Below, in pieces: positions 41,901-50,804 of a stretch of DNA of 64,000 nt (position 1 is the first letter of the stretch; each line of letters starts with the position of its first letter). The notes beneath the pieces were generated by a model that did no database searches, was not told where the DNA came from, and saw only the letters and a program-made list of their open reading frames with translations. The translations under genes were made by a program, and so were the position numbers. The stretch covers positions 537,503-601,502 of the forward strand of contig VCMS01000022.1 of assembly GCA_022539475.1 (NCBI GenBank). The letters are read 5' to 3'. This DNA comes from Gracilaria domingensis (lineage: Eukaryota > Rhodophyta > Florideophyceae > Gracilariales > Gracilariaceae).

Positions 41901-44166
41901 AATTGAGGTGAACAGTGTTAGAGTCACTGCTCCAAACACACCGTGGGCGGGAAGAATGCGAAGACGGTCGTCGAGACGATATTCAGAGGAGGCTTACAAT
42001 GTTTCCGACTCAGACAGCGTTGACTTTGTTGGCGTTCCAGAAGAACCTTTGTCTGGTTCCCAAGCAAACTCATCCCGCCATGAGAAACAGGAGAAGAAGC
42101 AGTTTAAGCAGCTGGTTTCCATCAATGACAAAGCCCTTGTGAACATTTCGGGCTCAGGGAACAACGTGGAACTTGAGTCAATTATGGCGAATCCCTCTCG
42201 AAACGAACCTTTTTTGTTGGACTCTGATGTTAATGGTATCTACGCCCTTGGAGTTTTGAAAGGATCAAAAGATGGTCTGGATCCCTTTCAGTATTTCAAA
42301 CGAGAATCGGGAAAGGGCGACACCATGGCTCAAGTGCGTCTGGGTATATTGTACGAGAACGGGTTTCACTGTCAGTTAGACTATGGAGAAGCGTTCTTCT
42401 ACTTTGAACTAGCTGCGTCGAAGGAAAACAATGAAGGTCGCCTAAGACTGGCTCGATGTTATGAAGAGGGCCGTGGGGTGTCAAAGAATGAATCTGCAGC
42501 GGTCGCTTTGTATCTGCAAGCAGCTGCCGCAAACAGCCCGGTTGCCCATTACAAAGCCGCCAAATGCTTTTTGGAAGGTCGTGGAGCTATTCGCGATATT
42601 GGAAAAGCGGTTTCTCATCTTGAAAAAGCTGTTGAAGGGGACCTCCTTGAAGCTGCGTACTGCCTCGCACAACTCTACAACGCAGGTAAGGATGTTCTAC
42701 AAGATTGTTCAAAAGCATTCTATCTTTACGGATCTGCTGCTGTCAGTGGTTTTGTTCCGGCAGAAGTTAAGCTCGCACACTGCTACGCGAAGGGGAAAGG
42801 ATGTCGGAGGAACATATCCAAAGCTGTCGAGCTATACAAGAAGGCGGCTAACGCCAATGATCCAGAGGCCTTGTATAGTATGGGGCTTTTGTTTGAAGAT
42901 GGACAGGGCGTCAAAACTTCCGTAACGAAAGCTTTGCAATCGTACATTGCCTCTGCGCAACAGGGATATCCTCCTGGAATTACGGCTTTAGGTCAATGCT
43001 ATCTGTGGGGCTATGGCGTTCCTCAGGATTTTGCTAAAGCCAAATCCCTTTTTCAATCTTCTGCAGAGGCGCTTGATGCTCTTGCTATGCTTGAGCTAGG
43101 CAGCTGCTACAAGGAAGGGAATGGGTGTGACCAGGACATCGACAAGGCTGTACACTACTACAAGAAGGCATCCGAACATGGAAACGCTGTTGCTATGACA
43201 GAGCTTGGCGAATGTTACTATTATGGGAAGGGAGTGGAGGCTGATCATAACGTAGCTTTCTCTTTGTTTCAAAAGGCTGCCGATAATGGTGCAGCAGAAG
43301 GATATCGGTGGGTGGGGGATTGTTATGCCGATTCCCTTGGCACCGAAAGAGATTACAAGAAAGCCTCGCAAATGTATCGAAAGGCTATTGACTTGGGCAG
43401 TTCTACTGCACAGCTCTGCCTTGGTAGCTTGTACGAGCATGGTTCAGGAGTAGAGAGGAATAAGTCGAAGGCCATCCAGCTGTATCGCAAGGCTGCGGAT
43501 AAGGGCAATTTCACGGCCATGAACAACCTGGGAATTTTGTACGAAAAGGGGGAGCTGGTGAAACAAGATTATGCGAAAGCCGTGTCATACTACAAAAAGG
43601 CAAAGGAGCTTGGTTGTGTTGATGCAATTTGCAACCTTGGGGATTGCTATGCTGCGGGAAATGGTGTGCAAAAGGATGTACGTACGGCGTTCAAGCTGTA
43701 TGAAGAGGCTGCAGAAGGTGGACTTGCGAGTGCTGTATGTGAGCTCGGCGTCTGCTACTACCGCGGTCGCGGGGTGGCACCGGACTATAAACGTGCAATG
43801 GAGCTCCTCGAGAGCGTGAAAGCGGATGAACCTGAGGCTTTGAGGCAGTTGGGAATTATTCAATACGATGGTATAGCTGTTGCTCAGGACTATGAAAAGG
43901 CATGTGAACTATTCAGGGAATCCATTCGCGAAGGGAACAAGAATGCGTGTTTGAGCCTTGCGATTTGTCTCTTGAATGGTAATGGAGTGGAAAAGGATGA
44001 AAAAGCAGCGATTGAATCTCTGCGGGAGGCAGCCAATAGTGGAAATTTGGCAGCGTACATGTATCTAGGTAACTGTTACTATGATGGTATCGGGGTTGGA
44101 AAGAATCTGGAAATGGCCATTGAATGCTTTAAGAAAGGATACGATGCTGACCCGATGTTGTCGTGA
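38971..44166 (+). CDS. Pseudokinase with C-terminal Sel1-like repeat array
   Basis: The intronless frame encodes 1731 residues. An N-terminal helical region precedes a protein kinase fold (~residues 255-505): Lys274 in TVLKIFE is kept, the HRD motif reads YHAALKPEN (catalytic Asp replaced by Ala369) and DFG reads DVT (391-393). This indicates a pseudokinase or a weakly active kinase. Residues ~510-1080 are Ser/Lys-rich, disordered and basic with many SP and RS sites. The C-terminal ~600 residues form about 17 Sel1-like repeats (for example NLGILYEKGELV and ELGECYYYGKGV), a protein-interaction solenoid. Kinase-Sel1 combinations such as eEF2K are known, but this arrangement is not one I recognise. 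The ATG at 38971 is the first in frame after CCG repeats. Confidence 0.85.
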   Translation: MAAPPSPDACALQHVEKALADCLATEPQNDRLRHALLAMRQVVARPATLSGDWRPTLTSLRNFAAAALTTLSKPLRAPEKLRRLASIAELCHADLDTKGFHSALTPHVYHAITLRALSHCVRADLYPILTSLSALFHVLEVFFRASPHSADPEHALASVPLEEAAPAASAKVRDASADRYIALLASQRSFLARTQAISLDPAHEGYTAERLRRFVTLLTAPLLICADDVVWEPAQHPFFDAGVVSKNQAAHIQYASLKVKDGSRHLWTASTVLKIFEVSNNSRQHHFVQEALRIRSLAHPCIPLFHGHYANFQLNGKHRVTVATERMSYDLRSAKNFQALSAFEVRVCVLCDIAKALAFLHRQRVYHAALKPENVLLRMHTRGLQGPAKLDVTCVLRRALRLPLSRPRIYEPPEVYSNGFEAYYTGDIWSIGVLASFLLTDVSSEEDDTEFFKLALTKGYTFPARAWARRVRHTRMRNLIGKCLAELPGQRITAQQLVEELQAILRFNNASPQGLLNDEKGLEILGEKPFGGAPSASAEGHYDKRTERSDLPGRESSRLKKKKSPSPRKYPLSESGLVSLSSGKKESRRSDALCPAKRGIEKENPMGAQLSDAIRRKWERERLSEMEIETELTVREEVVSSRATPVQGPSRLDVEIPKIDLTGSDENSICHDTENDSSPVKIRRKRRRLLTPEKTPSKKSVSSSLSSSKAQRSSPKGVAMRSSSTSTRSWGVPLFTFDDDPADEDIFASNGTQPISDTKRVPELFLESIRQDRKKREICRSPLRKDISRVKHSKVVGGPSESGSGVTKRPSKQNAHEKPPSSSCVDGPGDQIMLTGNATPIKTNTKQKTRSGQGQRNRSNLQTLARQGIVQVKSEPEVGVRATSSGPARWFTPKERSNTITPVNNASGVERVSATSVKRDPELQPILEPDDPTAIINMSYSYVQRQVDVKVAAPKAERRKRSRSRSVEAKEPKDEKKIEVNSVRVTAPNTPWAGRMRRRSSRRYSEEAYNVSDSDSVDFVGVPEEPLSGSQANSSRHEKQEKKQFKQLVSINDKALVNISGSGNNVELESIMANPSRNEPFLLDSDVNGIYALGVLKGSKDGLDPFQYFKRESGKGDTMAQVRLGILYENGFHCQLDYGEAFFYFELAASKENNEGRLRLARCYEEGRGVSKNESAAVALYLQAAAANSPVAHYKAAKCFLEGRGAIRDIGKAVSHLEKAVEGDLLEAAYCLAQLYNAGKDVLQDCSKAFYLYGSAAVSGFVPAEVKLAHCYAKGKGCRRNISKAVELYKKAANANDPEALYSMGLLFEDGQGVKTSVTKALQSYIASAQQGYPPGITALGQCYLWGYGVPQDFAKAKSLFQSSAEALDALAMLELGSCYKEGNGCDQDIDKAVHYYKKASEHGNAVAMTELGECYYYGKGVEADHNVAFSLFQKAADNGAAEGYRWVGDCYADSLGTERDYKKASQMYRKAIDLGSSTAQLCLGSLYEHGSGVERNKSKAIQLYRKAADKGNFTAMNNLGILYEKGELVKQDYAKAVSYYKKAKELGCVDAICNLGDCYAAGNGVQKDVRTAFKLYEEAAEGGLASAVCELGVCYYRGRGVAPDYKRAMELLESVKADEPEALRQLGIIQYDGIAVAQDYEKACELFRESIREGNKNACLSLAICLLNGNGVEKDEKAAIESLREAANSGNLAAYMYLGNCYYDGIGVGKNLEMAIECFKKGYDADPMLS

Positions 44167-44563
44167 AGGTGCAGTAGTGTACTTTGAAGAGTGGTTTGCT
44201 TACGATATTTAGAGGTTACAATGTCTTGCTAACTGATGAGTGAATAACAATAATGAAACTTCAAGATGCTTCTTGAAGATGTTCCTTTATGAGTTCGAGC
44301 CGTTTGTGCTTCACACGTAACACCAATCGTACTCTTGGTAGTGCAGTTCGAAGAAAAGGTTTGTTGTGTTGAACACTTGTTCGTAACACTGAGCAAAACG
44401 AAAACTGATTCCTCTAGGCAAGATAGACGTGCAGGTGTGGTTAGTGGAGAGAGACTGCGGTCTTGTCCCATTCTGAATGAATAGCAATAACGTTGTTAGA
44501 CTGCCGCACGATAGCTCAAAGCCATGCTTGTTTGCCAAGTATTACAAGTGAAAGCGCGAACGC
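44167..44563. other. Convergent intergenic region
   Basis: About 400 bp between two convergent genes; no further features seen. Confidence 0.45.
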
Positions 44564-44782
44564 TCAGTTGTCCTTGGGCGCGCCGCCGTGAATATTGTAG
44601 TTGAGAAGCATCTCTACGAGTTCGACATGGGTAAGAATCATTCGTCGACAGCAATACCTCTTGAGTTGTAAATGATCCATGGCATCACCTTCGGAGTACT
44701 CCATCTTGACCAACGAGATGTACTTGTCCCATTTGTTTCCAATCACCTTGCCGCAGGTGAAGCAGCGAATTGGAATAATCAT
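44564..44782 (-). CDS. RPB10: RNA polymerase I/II/III common subunit RPABC5 (RPB10)
   Basis: The 72-residue product matches RPB10 along its length: [20 protein letters not shown], then [15 protein letters not shown] and [12 protein letters not shown]. The zinc-binding residues C7, C10, C44 and C45 are all present. It is a small zinc-bundle subunit shared by the three nuclear RNA polymerases and needed for their assembly. The ATG at 44782 is at the exact family start; a longer upstream open frame is not conserved. It is followed by nine residues beyond the usual end. It lies upstream-adjacent to a tRNA on the same strand. Confidence 0.95.
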   Translation of the reverse strand: MIIPIRCFTCGKVIGNKWDKYISLVKMEYSEGDAMDHLQLKRYCCRRMILTHVELVEMLLNYNIHGGAPKDN

Positions 44783-44954
44783 TTGAACGTGAAAGACAGA
44801 GCGAGGTGCAGGGGTCCTGAAATGAATGACAAAGATTGTTGGCGGAGGAATAGAAGCAGAGGACGGGCGAAGCACCAAACACAAGTTGCCACCTTCGCAG
44901 AAAAGATAGGGCTTCGTGTAGCAGCACACGGTTGTTGCGTTGATCCCTGCCCTA

Positions 44955-44997
44955 TTGTCGGAATACGTGAGGGCAGTGCCCTTACGTATTCCGACAA
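44955..44997. repeat. Long near-perfect hairpin between RPB10 and tRNA-Gly
   Basis: Two 21-bp arms (starting TTGTCGGAATACGT and its complement) are separated by a single base. Only one position is a G-T wobble. It lies just past the tRNA 3' end and before RPB10 on the minus strand. Confidence 0.85.
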
Positions 44998-45008
44998 GAG
45001 AAGAGAAG

Positions 45009-45013
45009 AAAAA
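45009..45013 (-). terminator. RNA polymerase III T-run terminator
   Basis: Five A on the plus strand (TTTTT on the minus strand) lie six bases past the tRNA 3' end, the usual pol III signal. Confidence 0.7.
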
Positions 45014-45018
45014 GAAGT

Positions 45019-45088
45019 ACGCCGGCCGGGAATTGAACCCGGGTCTCGCCCGTGGCAGGGGCGTATGCTACCACTATACCACCGGCGT
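45019..45088 (-). tRNA. tRNA-Gly (GCC)
   Basis: On the minus strand the 70-nt sequence folds as a cloverleaf: acceptor ACGCCGG pairs perfectly with CCGGCGT, a D arm GTAT/ATAC with loop AGTGGTAGC, an anticodon loop CUGCCAC with GCC in the middle, and a T arm CCGGG-TTCAATT-CCCGG. Internal B box GGTTCAATTCC is intact. No intron and no encoded CCA. The first pair is A-T; the exact ends could be one base shorter. Confidence 0.95.
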
Positions 45089-45343
45089 CTCTTGCTGCTC
45101 GCGCGATGTAATTTCAATCTATTTAAATGCAGAGGCTGTAACTTTCCTTATTCGGCTCAAACTTTCACCCCCTTTTGCAAATAATTCGGGGCATAATATT
45201 ATTATGCCGTCGACGGCGGCAACTCGTGCTCCCCACCGTCGCACTTATCTGTCATTGCATTGCGGCGGAACCGCGGACATCGCATCGCACGCCGTGGTCC
45301 GTCTCTCGTCGCACTTTCCGCAACAAACGCACAGATCCCAGCG

Positions 45344-45922
45344 ATGGTGCTTCACAAGATCCAGAAGGAGAAGGGCGTCGATCCGGAGCCACTGGAGAAG
45401 AACGTCGCCCAAGCGCTCGCCGATTTGGAAGCCAGCGGTTCCGAAATTAAGGCCGAGCTGAGGGAACTCTTCATCTCCGCCGCCAAGGAAGTGGAATGTC
45501 CAGGCGGTAAGACCGCCGTCGTCATCTTCGTTCCTTTCCGTCTTCTTCAAAAATTCCACAAGATTCAAACAAGACTTGTGCGTGAACTTGAGAAAAAGTT
45601 CTCTGGCAAGCCTGTGATCATTGTCGCGCAGCGTCGCATCATGCCGCGTGAGAAGAGCGGAAGTCGTTTGCAGAAGCAGAAGAGACCGCGTTCCCGTACC
45701 TTGACCAGTGTTCATGAGCAGATCTTGGAGGATCTTGTTTTCCCCACTGAGATTGTCGGCAAGCGCGTGCGTTACAAGATTGATGGTTCTCGTTTGTTGA
45801 GAGTGTTCTTGGATCCGAAGGACCAACCCAACATTGAGTACAAGACTTCCACCTTCCAGTCCGTGTACAAGAAGCTCACTGGAAAGGATGTTGTGTTCGA
45901 GTTCCCTGTTACATCGGAGTAA
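45344..45922 (+). CDS. RPS7: 40S ribosomal protein eS7
   Basis: The 192-residue product matches eS7 over its length. It contains [20 protein letters not shown], the strand [37 protein letters not shown], the basic loop [17 protein letters not shown] and the C-terminal [10 protein letters not shown]. eS7 is a small-subunit protein needed for pre-rRNA processing. The ATG at 45344 (GCGATGGTG) fits the family start; the preceding open region is GC-rich leader. The gene is divergent from the tRNA and RPB10. No intron is seen. Confidence 0.95.
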   Translation: MVLHKIQKEKGVDPEPLEKNVAQALADLEASGSEIKAELRELFISAAKEVECPGGKTAVVIFVPFRLLQKFHKIQTRLVRELEKKFSGKPVIIVAQRRIMPREKSGSRLQKQKRPRSRTLTSVHEQILEDLVFPTEIVGKRVRYKIDGSRLLRVFLDPKDQPNIEYKTSTFQSVYKKLTGKDVVFEFPVTSE

Positions 45923-47729
45923 ATACGTACGCACGCGCATCAGTGTGTTGACGGAGTGTGGTGCAATGTCATCCGGTTACCCGTGGGCCTTCTAATACGC
46001 AGCCAACTGCAAACATTGAACAACGTCCTGCAACTTGTTTCACTCCAATGGCACACATGCGCAATCGCTTGAATGTTTTCAGTCTTTCTGGTGAATGAGT
46101 AGATAAGCGAATGAGATTAAGGCACCCGTCTCTCGAAAAGTTGAATGCTCTGGTTCTGTAAAAGGTATTTACTCAATTGGTTCATGTCTTTGTTGTGTAG
46201 TTGAATCGCGCGTGCTACAACCTGCGACTAAAGAATTTCTATACAGCCTTTCCTCCGCTGAGCTCAGCTTGCACAGTCAGACTAAGCTATTGTCACATGC
46301 TGAACTTGTCATCAGTTCCTCCGTAGCTCTCTCTCTCTCTCTGCCTGTCTCAATTATGCGCAAAGAGTTGCCGAAAGAAACGCTCGCTCACTGAAAAAGG
46401 CCAACACCTGCTTCTGATCATTCGAAGATGATACTGTACTGTTGCTAGAATTGCACTCGCAACAAGACCTTGACGCTCGCCGAGGAGCGGTAAGTTGATC
46501 CGTCTCGAATGCGTTCGCACTGCGAACGCTTCGCAGTGCACATTGGAATACCTCTGTAAAAGCAGTGGGCGTCTCCTGAAAACACAAATGACAAACGCAC
46601 ATTTTTGAGCGTTTGCGACCTGTGGTTCGTTCTGAAAATCGGGCGCGCGTAATTCCCATTACCCCCCTGGTACAAGCTTCCAACGCTTTGTGAGGAGTAT
46701 GCACGGTTCTTTTTTTCCAAGTACCCGTCCAAACGCGACAACCTTGCCACCGCTCTTTGCATCATCTCTATGCTGTCTCTTCCGATGCTGTTTGGAAGCG
46801 GATCAGACGATTCTCTGATAACGCTAACTAGAATGCAACTATAGTGCTTATAGCTACGTAGTTCAAAAGTCCAAACTTGTTTCTAACCGGTTAAAGCCAT
46901 ACACAAAGTGTATCTATGTTCGATCGCACAATAGCATCTGTTTGGTAGAGCAGGCGTGACTGAAGACGAAAGCACCGCGGTGAACGCAGCTTTAGTGCTT
47001 CGGTCATAGCAGAACTGCTGAGTAAAAGCCTACCTTTATAGAGGACAAAACGTGTGCGTTCTAGTAGTAAAAGTGCTATCGACTCATGTAGGTTTGCGCT
47101 CGGAAGGGGTTGAAAGCCAAAGCTGGTTTTAGTCGGATCCGCTAGGCACAAGCGCTACACAATTTCGGTTCGCATTCTGAAGGGGAAGTGCCGGAAGAGC
47201 CTGTTTTAGTCGGGCGCTATGCGGTTGGGGAGAAATATGCAACAGAAAATGAGTGTTTGTGCGGCGTGCCCAAACGCTTCGATCTTCTCCGAACGTCGAG
47301 CAAAATCTAGGAGCAAGTCACGCAAAATGCACAAATCATGACGGTTTGTGTGCTCTCAAATAGTGCTTCTGTGTTTTCAGGAGACGCCCAGTGATCGATA
47401 GCTGCAAAACAACCTTATCTTCATCAAGTGAGACCGAAATGGATGCAACTGAGATGTTGCGAAAGCGGTAAACCCAAAGACTGGACCATCACGCCCCTAT
47501 ACAGTTTTCTACGTATTTTCCGAAAGTCCACCGGCAACTTGAGGAAGCTGCGCTTGTGACACTGGTAATTAAGAAAGTGGTGGCATATAGAAGCGGTTGA
47601 TTCCAGACCGAAGCCGAAGCGAGCAAGTCTTCCCATTGCGCTCGATCGATTTTGTTTGCTCATCGCAAGTTGAAGAATGTGTGGCAAACAAATATAAATG
47701 AAGGTGCCAAGAAAGAACGTGGCGAAAGC
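45923..47729. other. Intergenic region with a candidate DNA transposon
   Basis: About 1.8 kb of lower-GC DNA with no convincing gene. It contains a CT microsatellite near 46328-46342, an inverted repeat GCACTGCGAA/TTCGCAGTGC at 46517-46539, and the element at 46563-47393. Confidence 0.45.
46563..47393. mobile_element. Candidate non-autonomous hAT-like element with 24-bp terminal inverted repeats
   Basis: CAGTGGGCGTCTCCTGAAAACACA at the left (46563-46586, given here as type only) is the reverse complement of 47370-47393 except for one base near the end. The ends begin CAGTGGGCG and CACTGGGCG, which resemble hAT ends (CAGTG-type). The 831-bp interior has no transposase frame, and I do not see a matching 8-bp target duplication (TGTAAAAG against ATCGATAG). 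Similarity outside the 24 bp is weak. Confidence 0.5.
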
Positions 47730-48473
47730 TCAAAGCTCGCCCCAGTGAACTGACTTTGCCTCGCTGACGAGCTCGGAAACGTCTTCGGCATACAGCTGCT
47801 CAAACTGGAGCTTCCTCCGCTTACAAGCGGGACCTTTCCTCAAGACGCCCACCGAAAAGGCGTGGTACTGCATGGCCAACACGAGATCTTTCTCCAGCAC
47901 CTCGCGATTGGAGCGGCCGCTGGAGCGAGCTACGGGGGTGGGCAGCTTGTACACAGACATGTACGGCGCGTACTCGGCCGCTTCCTCGACCAGCTCGTCG
48001 GCGAAATGCTCGAGGTCGCCGCGGAGCTTGAAGAACTCGCTCCTGCTGCTCGCGTCCGCGTTGATGTGGGACATGACGGAGAGATGCAAGACGCCGAGCT
48101 CGAACATCTTGCGGATAAACTGGCAGGGCGCGTAGTAGTTGAACTGCTTGAAGCGGGTGCGCCCCATCTGCTCGTACGCCCTCCTGTCGGTGGCGGACAC
48201 GCAAAACGCATAGTCGGCCTCGCGGATGCGCGCCAGCGTGGTGTCCAGGTCGGCAAAGTCTGTGATATACAGCGAGAGCTTGCGCTGCAGCGCGAGCGGC
48301 AGCTTGTCGTAGTGGCTGACGGGCTCCGGCACGATGACGTGCACCCTGCTGACCTGGTCGCACTGCAGCAGGTGGTCGGCGAGGCGGCGGCCGAGCGACG
48401 TGTGGCCGCCGCACACGACGACGAGCTTGGGGAAGCCGGTTACCGGCGGCGGCGGGCGGTTGTAGGCGCTCAT
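47730..48473 (-). CDS. TIP30/HTATIP2-like Rossmann-fold protein, copy 1
   Basis: The 247-residue product has a nucleotide-binding start strand (LVVVCGGHTSLGRRLADHLL), close to the atypical SDR G-x-x-G-x-x-G loop but with a HTSLG variant. It has an YAFCVSATDRR element, an FNYYAPCQFI segment and a conserved RKMFELGVLHLSVMS strand, all comparable to TIP30/HTATIP2, which bind NADPH. The N-terminus is a short Pro-rich lead. The second gene at 61148 shares V-C-G-x-H-T-x-L-G and the order of motifs. The family's catalytic Tyr-x-x-x-Lys is not obvious. Start: ATG at 48473, following the GC-rich promoter. Confidence 0.7.
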   Translation of the reverse strand: MSAYNRPPPPVTGFPKLVVVCGGHTSLGRRLADHLLQCDQVSRVHVIVPEPVSHYDKLPLALQRKLSLYITDFADLDTTLARIREADYAFCVSATDRRAYEQMGRTRFKQFNYYAPCQFIRKMFELGVLHLSVMSHINADASSRSEFFKLRGDLEHFADELVEEAAEYAPYMSVYKLPTPVARSSGRSNREVLEKDLVLAMQYHAFSVGVLRKGPACKRRKLQFEQLYAEDVSELVSEAKSVHWGEL

Positions 48474-48865
48474 GGCGATCGAAAAGTAAGGCGCGGCTAC
48501 GGAGCCGTCAGGCAGTTTGTTCGCCGCGCCCGTGCACGCGCGCCCGCGCCCGCGCCCGACTTGCCGCGCGCCGCAAGCGCTTCCGGCCGCGCGCGGCTAC
48601 TTGGCGCTGTTGCAGCAGCGCCAAGGCGCAGCGCGACGGTAGCGCGCGGCCGCGCTGGCGCCCGCACCGGTGCCGCGCGCCGCCGCGCGCCACGTCGCGG
48701 CTGGCAGCCAACCGTGACGTCATTCGATGTTTCCATCGGCGCTCGACCGATCGCCGCCTCATCGCGCCACATCGCGCCACATCGCGCGTCCTCTTCGCGT
48801 CCTCTTCGCGTCCTCTTCGCGCGTCCTCTTCGCGTCCGCCTCACGCCCGCGCAAGCCCCACCGCC
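48474..48865. promoter_or_regulatory. GC-rich divergent promoter with two tandem repeat arrays
   Basis: A 392-bp interval between divergent genes. It contains the ATCGCGCCAC array (48759-48785) and the CGCGTCCTCTT array (48785-48835). Confidence 0.55.
48785..48835 (+). repeat. 11-bp tandem repeat, four copies
   Basis: Units CGCGTCCTCTT at 48785, 48796 and 48807, a 13-bp variant at 48818 and a partial at 48831. It ends 30 bp before the downstream ATG, so it lies in the promoter or 5' leader. Confidence 0.85.
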
Positions 48866-48945
48866 ATGTCTTCGCACCGCAGCAGCGCCAGCGCGCGCAT
48901 GCGCCGCGCGCCGCCGTCCGCGCGGCCGCCGCGCGCCGGCGACAG

Positions 48946-48982
<37 letters not shown>

Positions 48983-49942
48983 CAGCACCACCGCCGCGCC
49001 GCGCGCCGCGCCGCGCCGCGCCGCCACTCCGCCTCCAGCCTCGCCGCGCCCGCGCGCTCGCGCCGCCGCACCGCGCGCCGCTTCAACTCGGCGCCGCGCG
49101 CCGCGCCGCGGCGCGCGCACAGCGTCTCGCTGACGGCCTCGCTGCAGCACAGCGCCAAGCTGCACCTGCTGGTGCGCGCCGTGCTGCTGCCGCGGCGCGC
49201 GCGCAGCTGGCGCGTCGCCGTGCACACCGCGGCCAGCCGCGCGTCGCAGTGGCGCGGCGTGGGCACGCTGACGGCCGCGCCGGCCGTGCTGGAGCTGCCG
49301 TGCACGCTGGCGCAGCTGGCGACGCGGCTGATCCGGCTGTGCGTGTACCAGCAGCAGCGCAGCGGCGGCGCGGGCCGCGAGCTGGGCTTGTGCGTGGTGC
49401 GCGCCGCCACCGTCATCGCGGAGAGCAGCGCGCTGGGCGACGCGGTGCACGAGGCGCAGCTGCAGCGCGACGCGCTGGGCGGGCGCGACTGCGGCGTGGT
49501 GCAGCTGGCGGCCGCGCCCGCCACGCGGCGGCGCGGGCGGCTGTCGCTGCGCCTCAGCGCCGGCGCGTCCATGCTGCGCGAGACGCGCGGCGCGCAGCTG
49601 CAGCTGTGGCGCGTGGCCGAGCGCGCGGCGCTGCTGCTGGGCGAGGCGCGCGCCGCGTCGGACGGCTTCCCGCGCGTGGACGTGGCGGCGGCGCTGCTGT
49701 GGCTCGGCGCGCCGCGCGCGCGCGCGCTGGCGCTGCGGCTGCAGGTGGTGCGCGCGCGCTGGCGGCGGCGCGTGGTGCTGGGCGCGCTGGAGCTGAGCGT
49801 CGCGCAGATCGCGGCGCTGCGCGAGGGCGAGCTGCTCAAGATGCGCTGGTCGCACGGCGGCGGCGGCGTGCGCAGCGTGGTGGTGGACCGCGTGGCGCTG
49901 CGCGACGACGGCGCGAGCCTCGAGCTGCGGCTGAGTCGCTGA
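48866..49942 (+). CDS. Basic/disordered protein with possible tandem C2-like beta domains
   Basis: From ATG 48866 (CGCCATGTC) the product is 358 residues. An Arg/Ser/Pro-rich N-terminus includes an Asp/Gly repeat (GDDGDDGDD), then alternating hydrophobic strands (LHLLVRAVLLPRRARSW and LIRLCVYQQ). The second half has LRLSAGASML and LQLWRVAE. The pattern of two beta-sandwich repeats loosely resembles copine C2 pairs, without a vWA domain. I do not see Ca2+-binding Asp clusters, so this is a weak match. Extremely high GC makes several frames open in both directions. This one is preferred for its start context, length, consistent CTG/GTG codon third bases, and an AATAAA 52 bp past the stop. Confidence 0.5.
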
Positions 49943-50112
49943 CGCGCTGACGCGCGGCGCGCGCGTTGTACGTGTACACGTACTGTGCAAACCAAATAAA
50001 GGCAGGCGCCGGATCAGCCCAAATCTCATCAAGCAGTGCATTTTACACGTAGCCCTCACCACGCGTACATTTTGCGCGCGCGCGCTCTCTACCCGCCAGA
50101 GTTCGATAGCTT

Positions 50113-50146
50113 GAATAAATTTTCTAGCTGCTGAGAAAATTTATTC
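50113..50146. repeat. AT-rich hairpin, 13-bp arms
   Basis: GAATAAATTTTCT and its exact complement AGAAAATTTATTC flank an 8-nt loop, 170 bp past the stop of the C2-like gene. Confidence 0.85.
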
Positions 50147-50328
50147 CATCATGGCGTCCACTCACAGTCCGTGACAGATTGACCACACGTAGAATAGTAT
50201 TCAATGTGTAGACATAAATCCAACTCAAACTTGATTAGTAATGCCTGTGTGCATTATACTGGAATTCTACCTCGCCACTTACGTCTTCTGTCCTAAAAAT
50301 CGTAAGTGAAATATTGCTGGAAGAGTCC

Positions 50329-50374
50329 ACTCAGTACTACTGAGTCAGTACTACTGACTCAGTAGACTCTACTG
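50329..50374. repeat. Three consecutive perfect odd-length palindromes
   Basis: ACTCAGTA-C-TACTGAGT at 50329-50345, GAGTCAGTA-C-TACTGACTC at 50342-50360 and CAGTAGA-C-TCTACTG at 50360-50374. Each has perfect arms around a single C. The group lies about 430 bp before the transposase start. Confidence 0.85.
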
Positions 50375-50571
50375 CACAGCAGGGCAGAACAGTAGACTCT
50401 CCCAGCAGACCTAAAAATGGGAGAGGCTCGTGGAGGTTCGTAGGAAAGAACCTGCTGTAAATTTTATAAACCCAACATGCAGCAGTCTTGTTGCACAAAC
50501 CACCTGGTGGGCGTTGAAGTACAGTTCTTACAGAGTTCGTTCGTTTGAGATTTACTTCTTTTCCACTCCCT

Positions 50572-50640
50572 CTGGCGCACTTATCTTGCCCCCTGGCGCA
50601 TCTATCTCACTCTCTGGCGCACTTATCTCGCCCACTGGGA
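50572..50640 (+). repeat. 21-bp tandem repeat, three copies plus a partial
   Basis: Units begin CTGGCGCA at 50572, 50593 and 50614, with a diverged partial at 50635. Confidence 0.8.
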
Positions 50641-50804
50641 TACTTTTCTAACACAAATTCTCTGCTACGTCTTACTCATTGACATCGTTATGCTCTTCTT
50701 TTCCTCTGTTTCATAGCCATCTTCTGCTGCCTCTACGTACGCTAATCTAAGTTGGACTCCCGTTTTTTTTGACATAAAACGTTTCATGTTGTTGAGGATT
50801 GATA

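Larger units (their letters stand above)
49943..50804. other. Flank of the hAT transposase region
   Basis: About 860 bp of lower GC. Features: AATAAA at 49995-50000 for the upstream gene, the hairpin at 50113-50146, the palindrome cluster at 50329-50374 and the 21-bp tandem repeat at 50572-50640. Confidence 0.5.

Noticed and set aside
48497-50062. Minus-strand 521-codon frame opposite the C2-like gene
   Set aside because: Extremely Gln/Arg/His/Ala-rich and overlapping both the promoter and the plus-strand gene; the plus frame has a better start and poly(A) signal.
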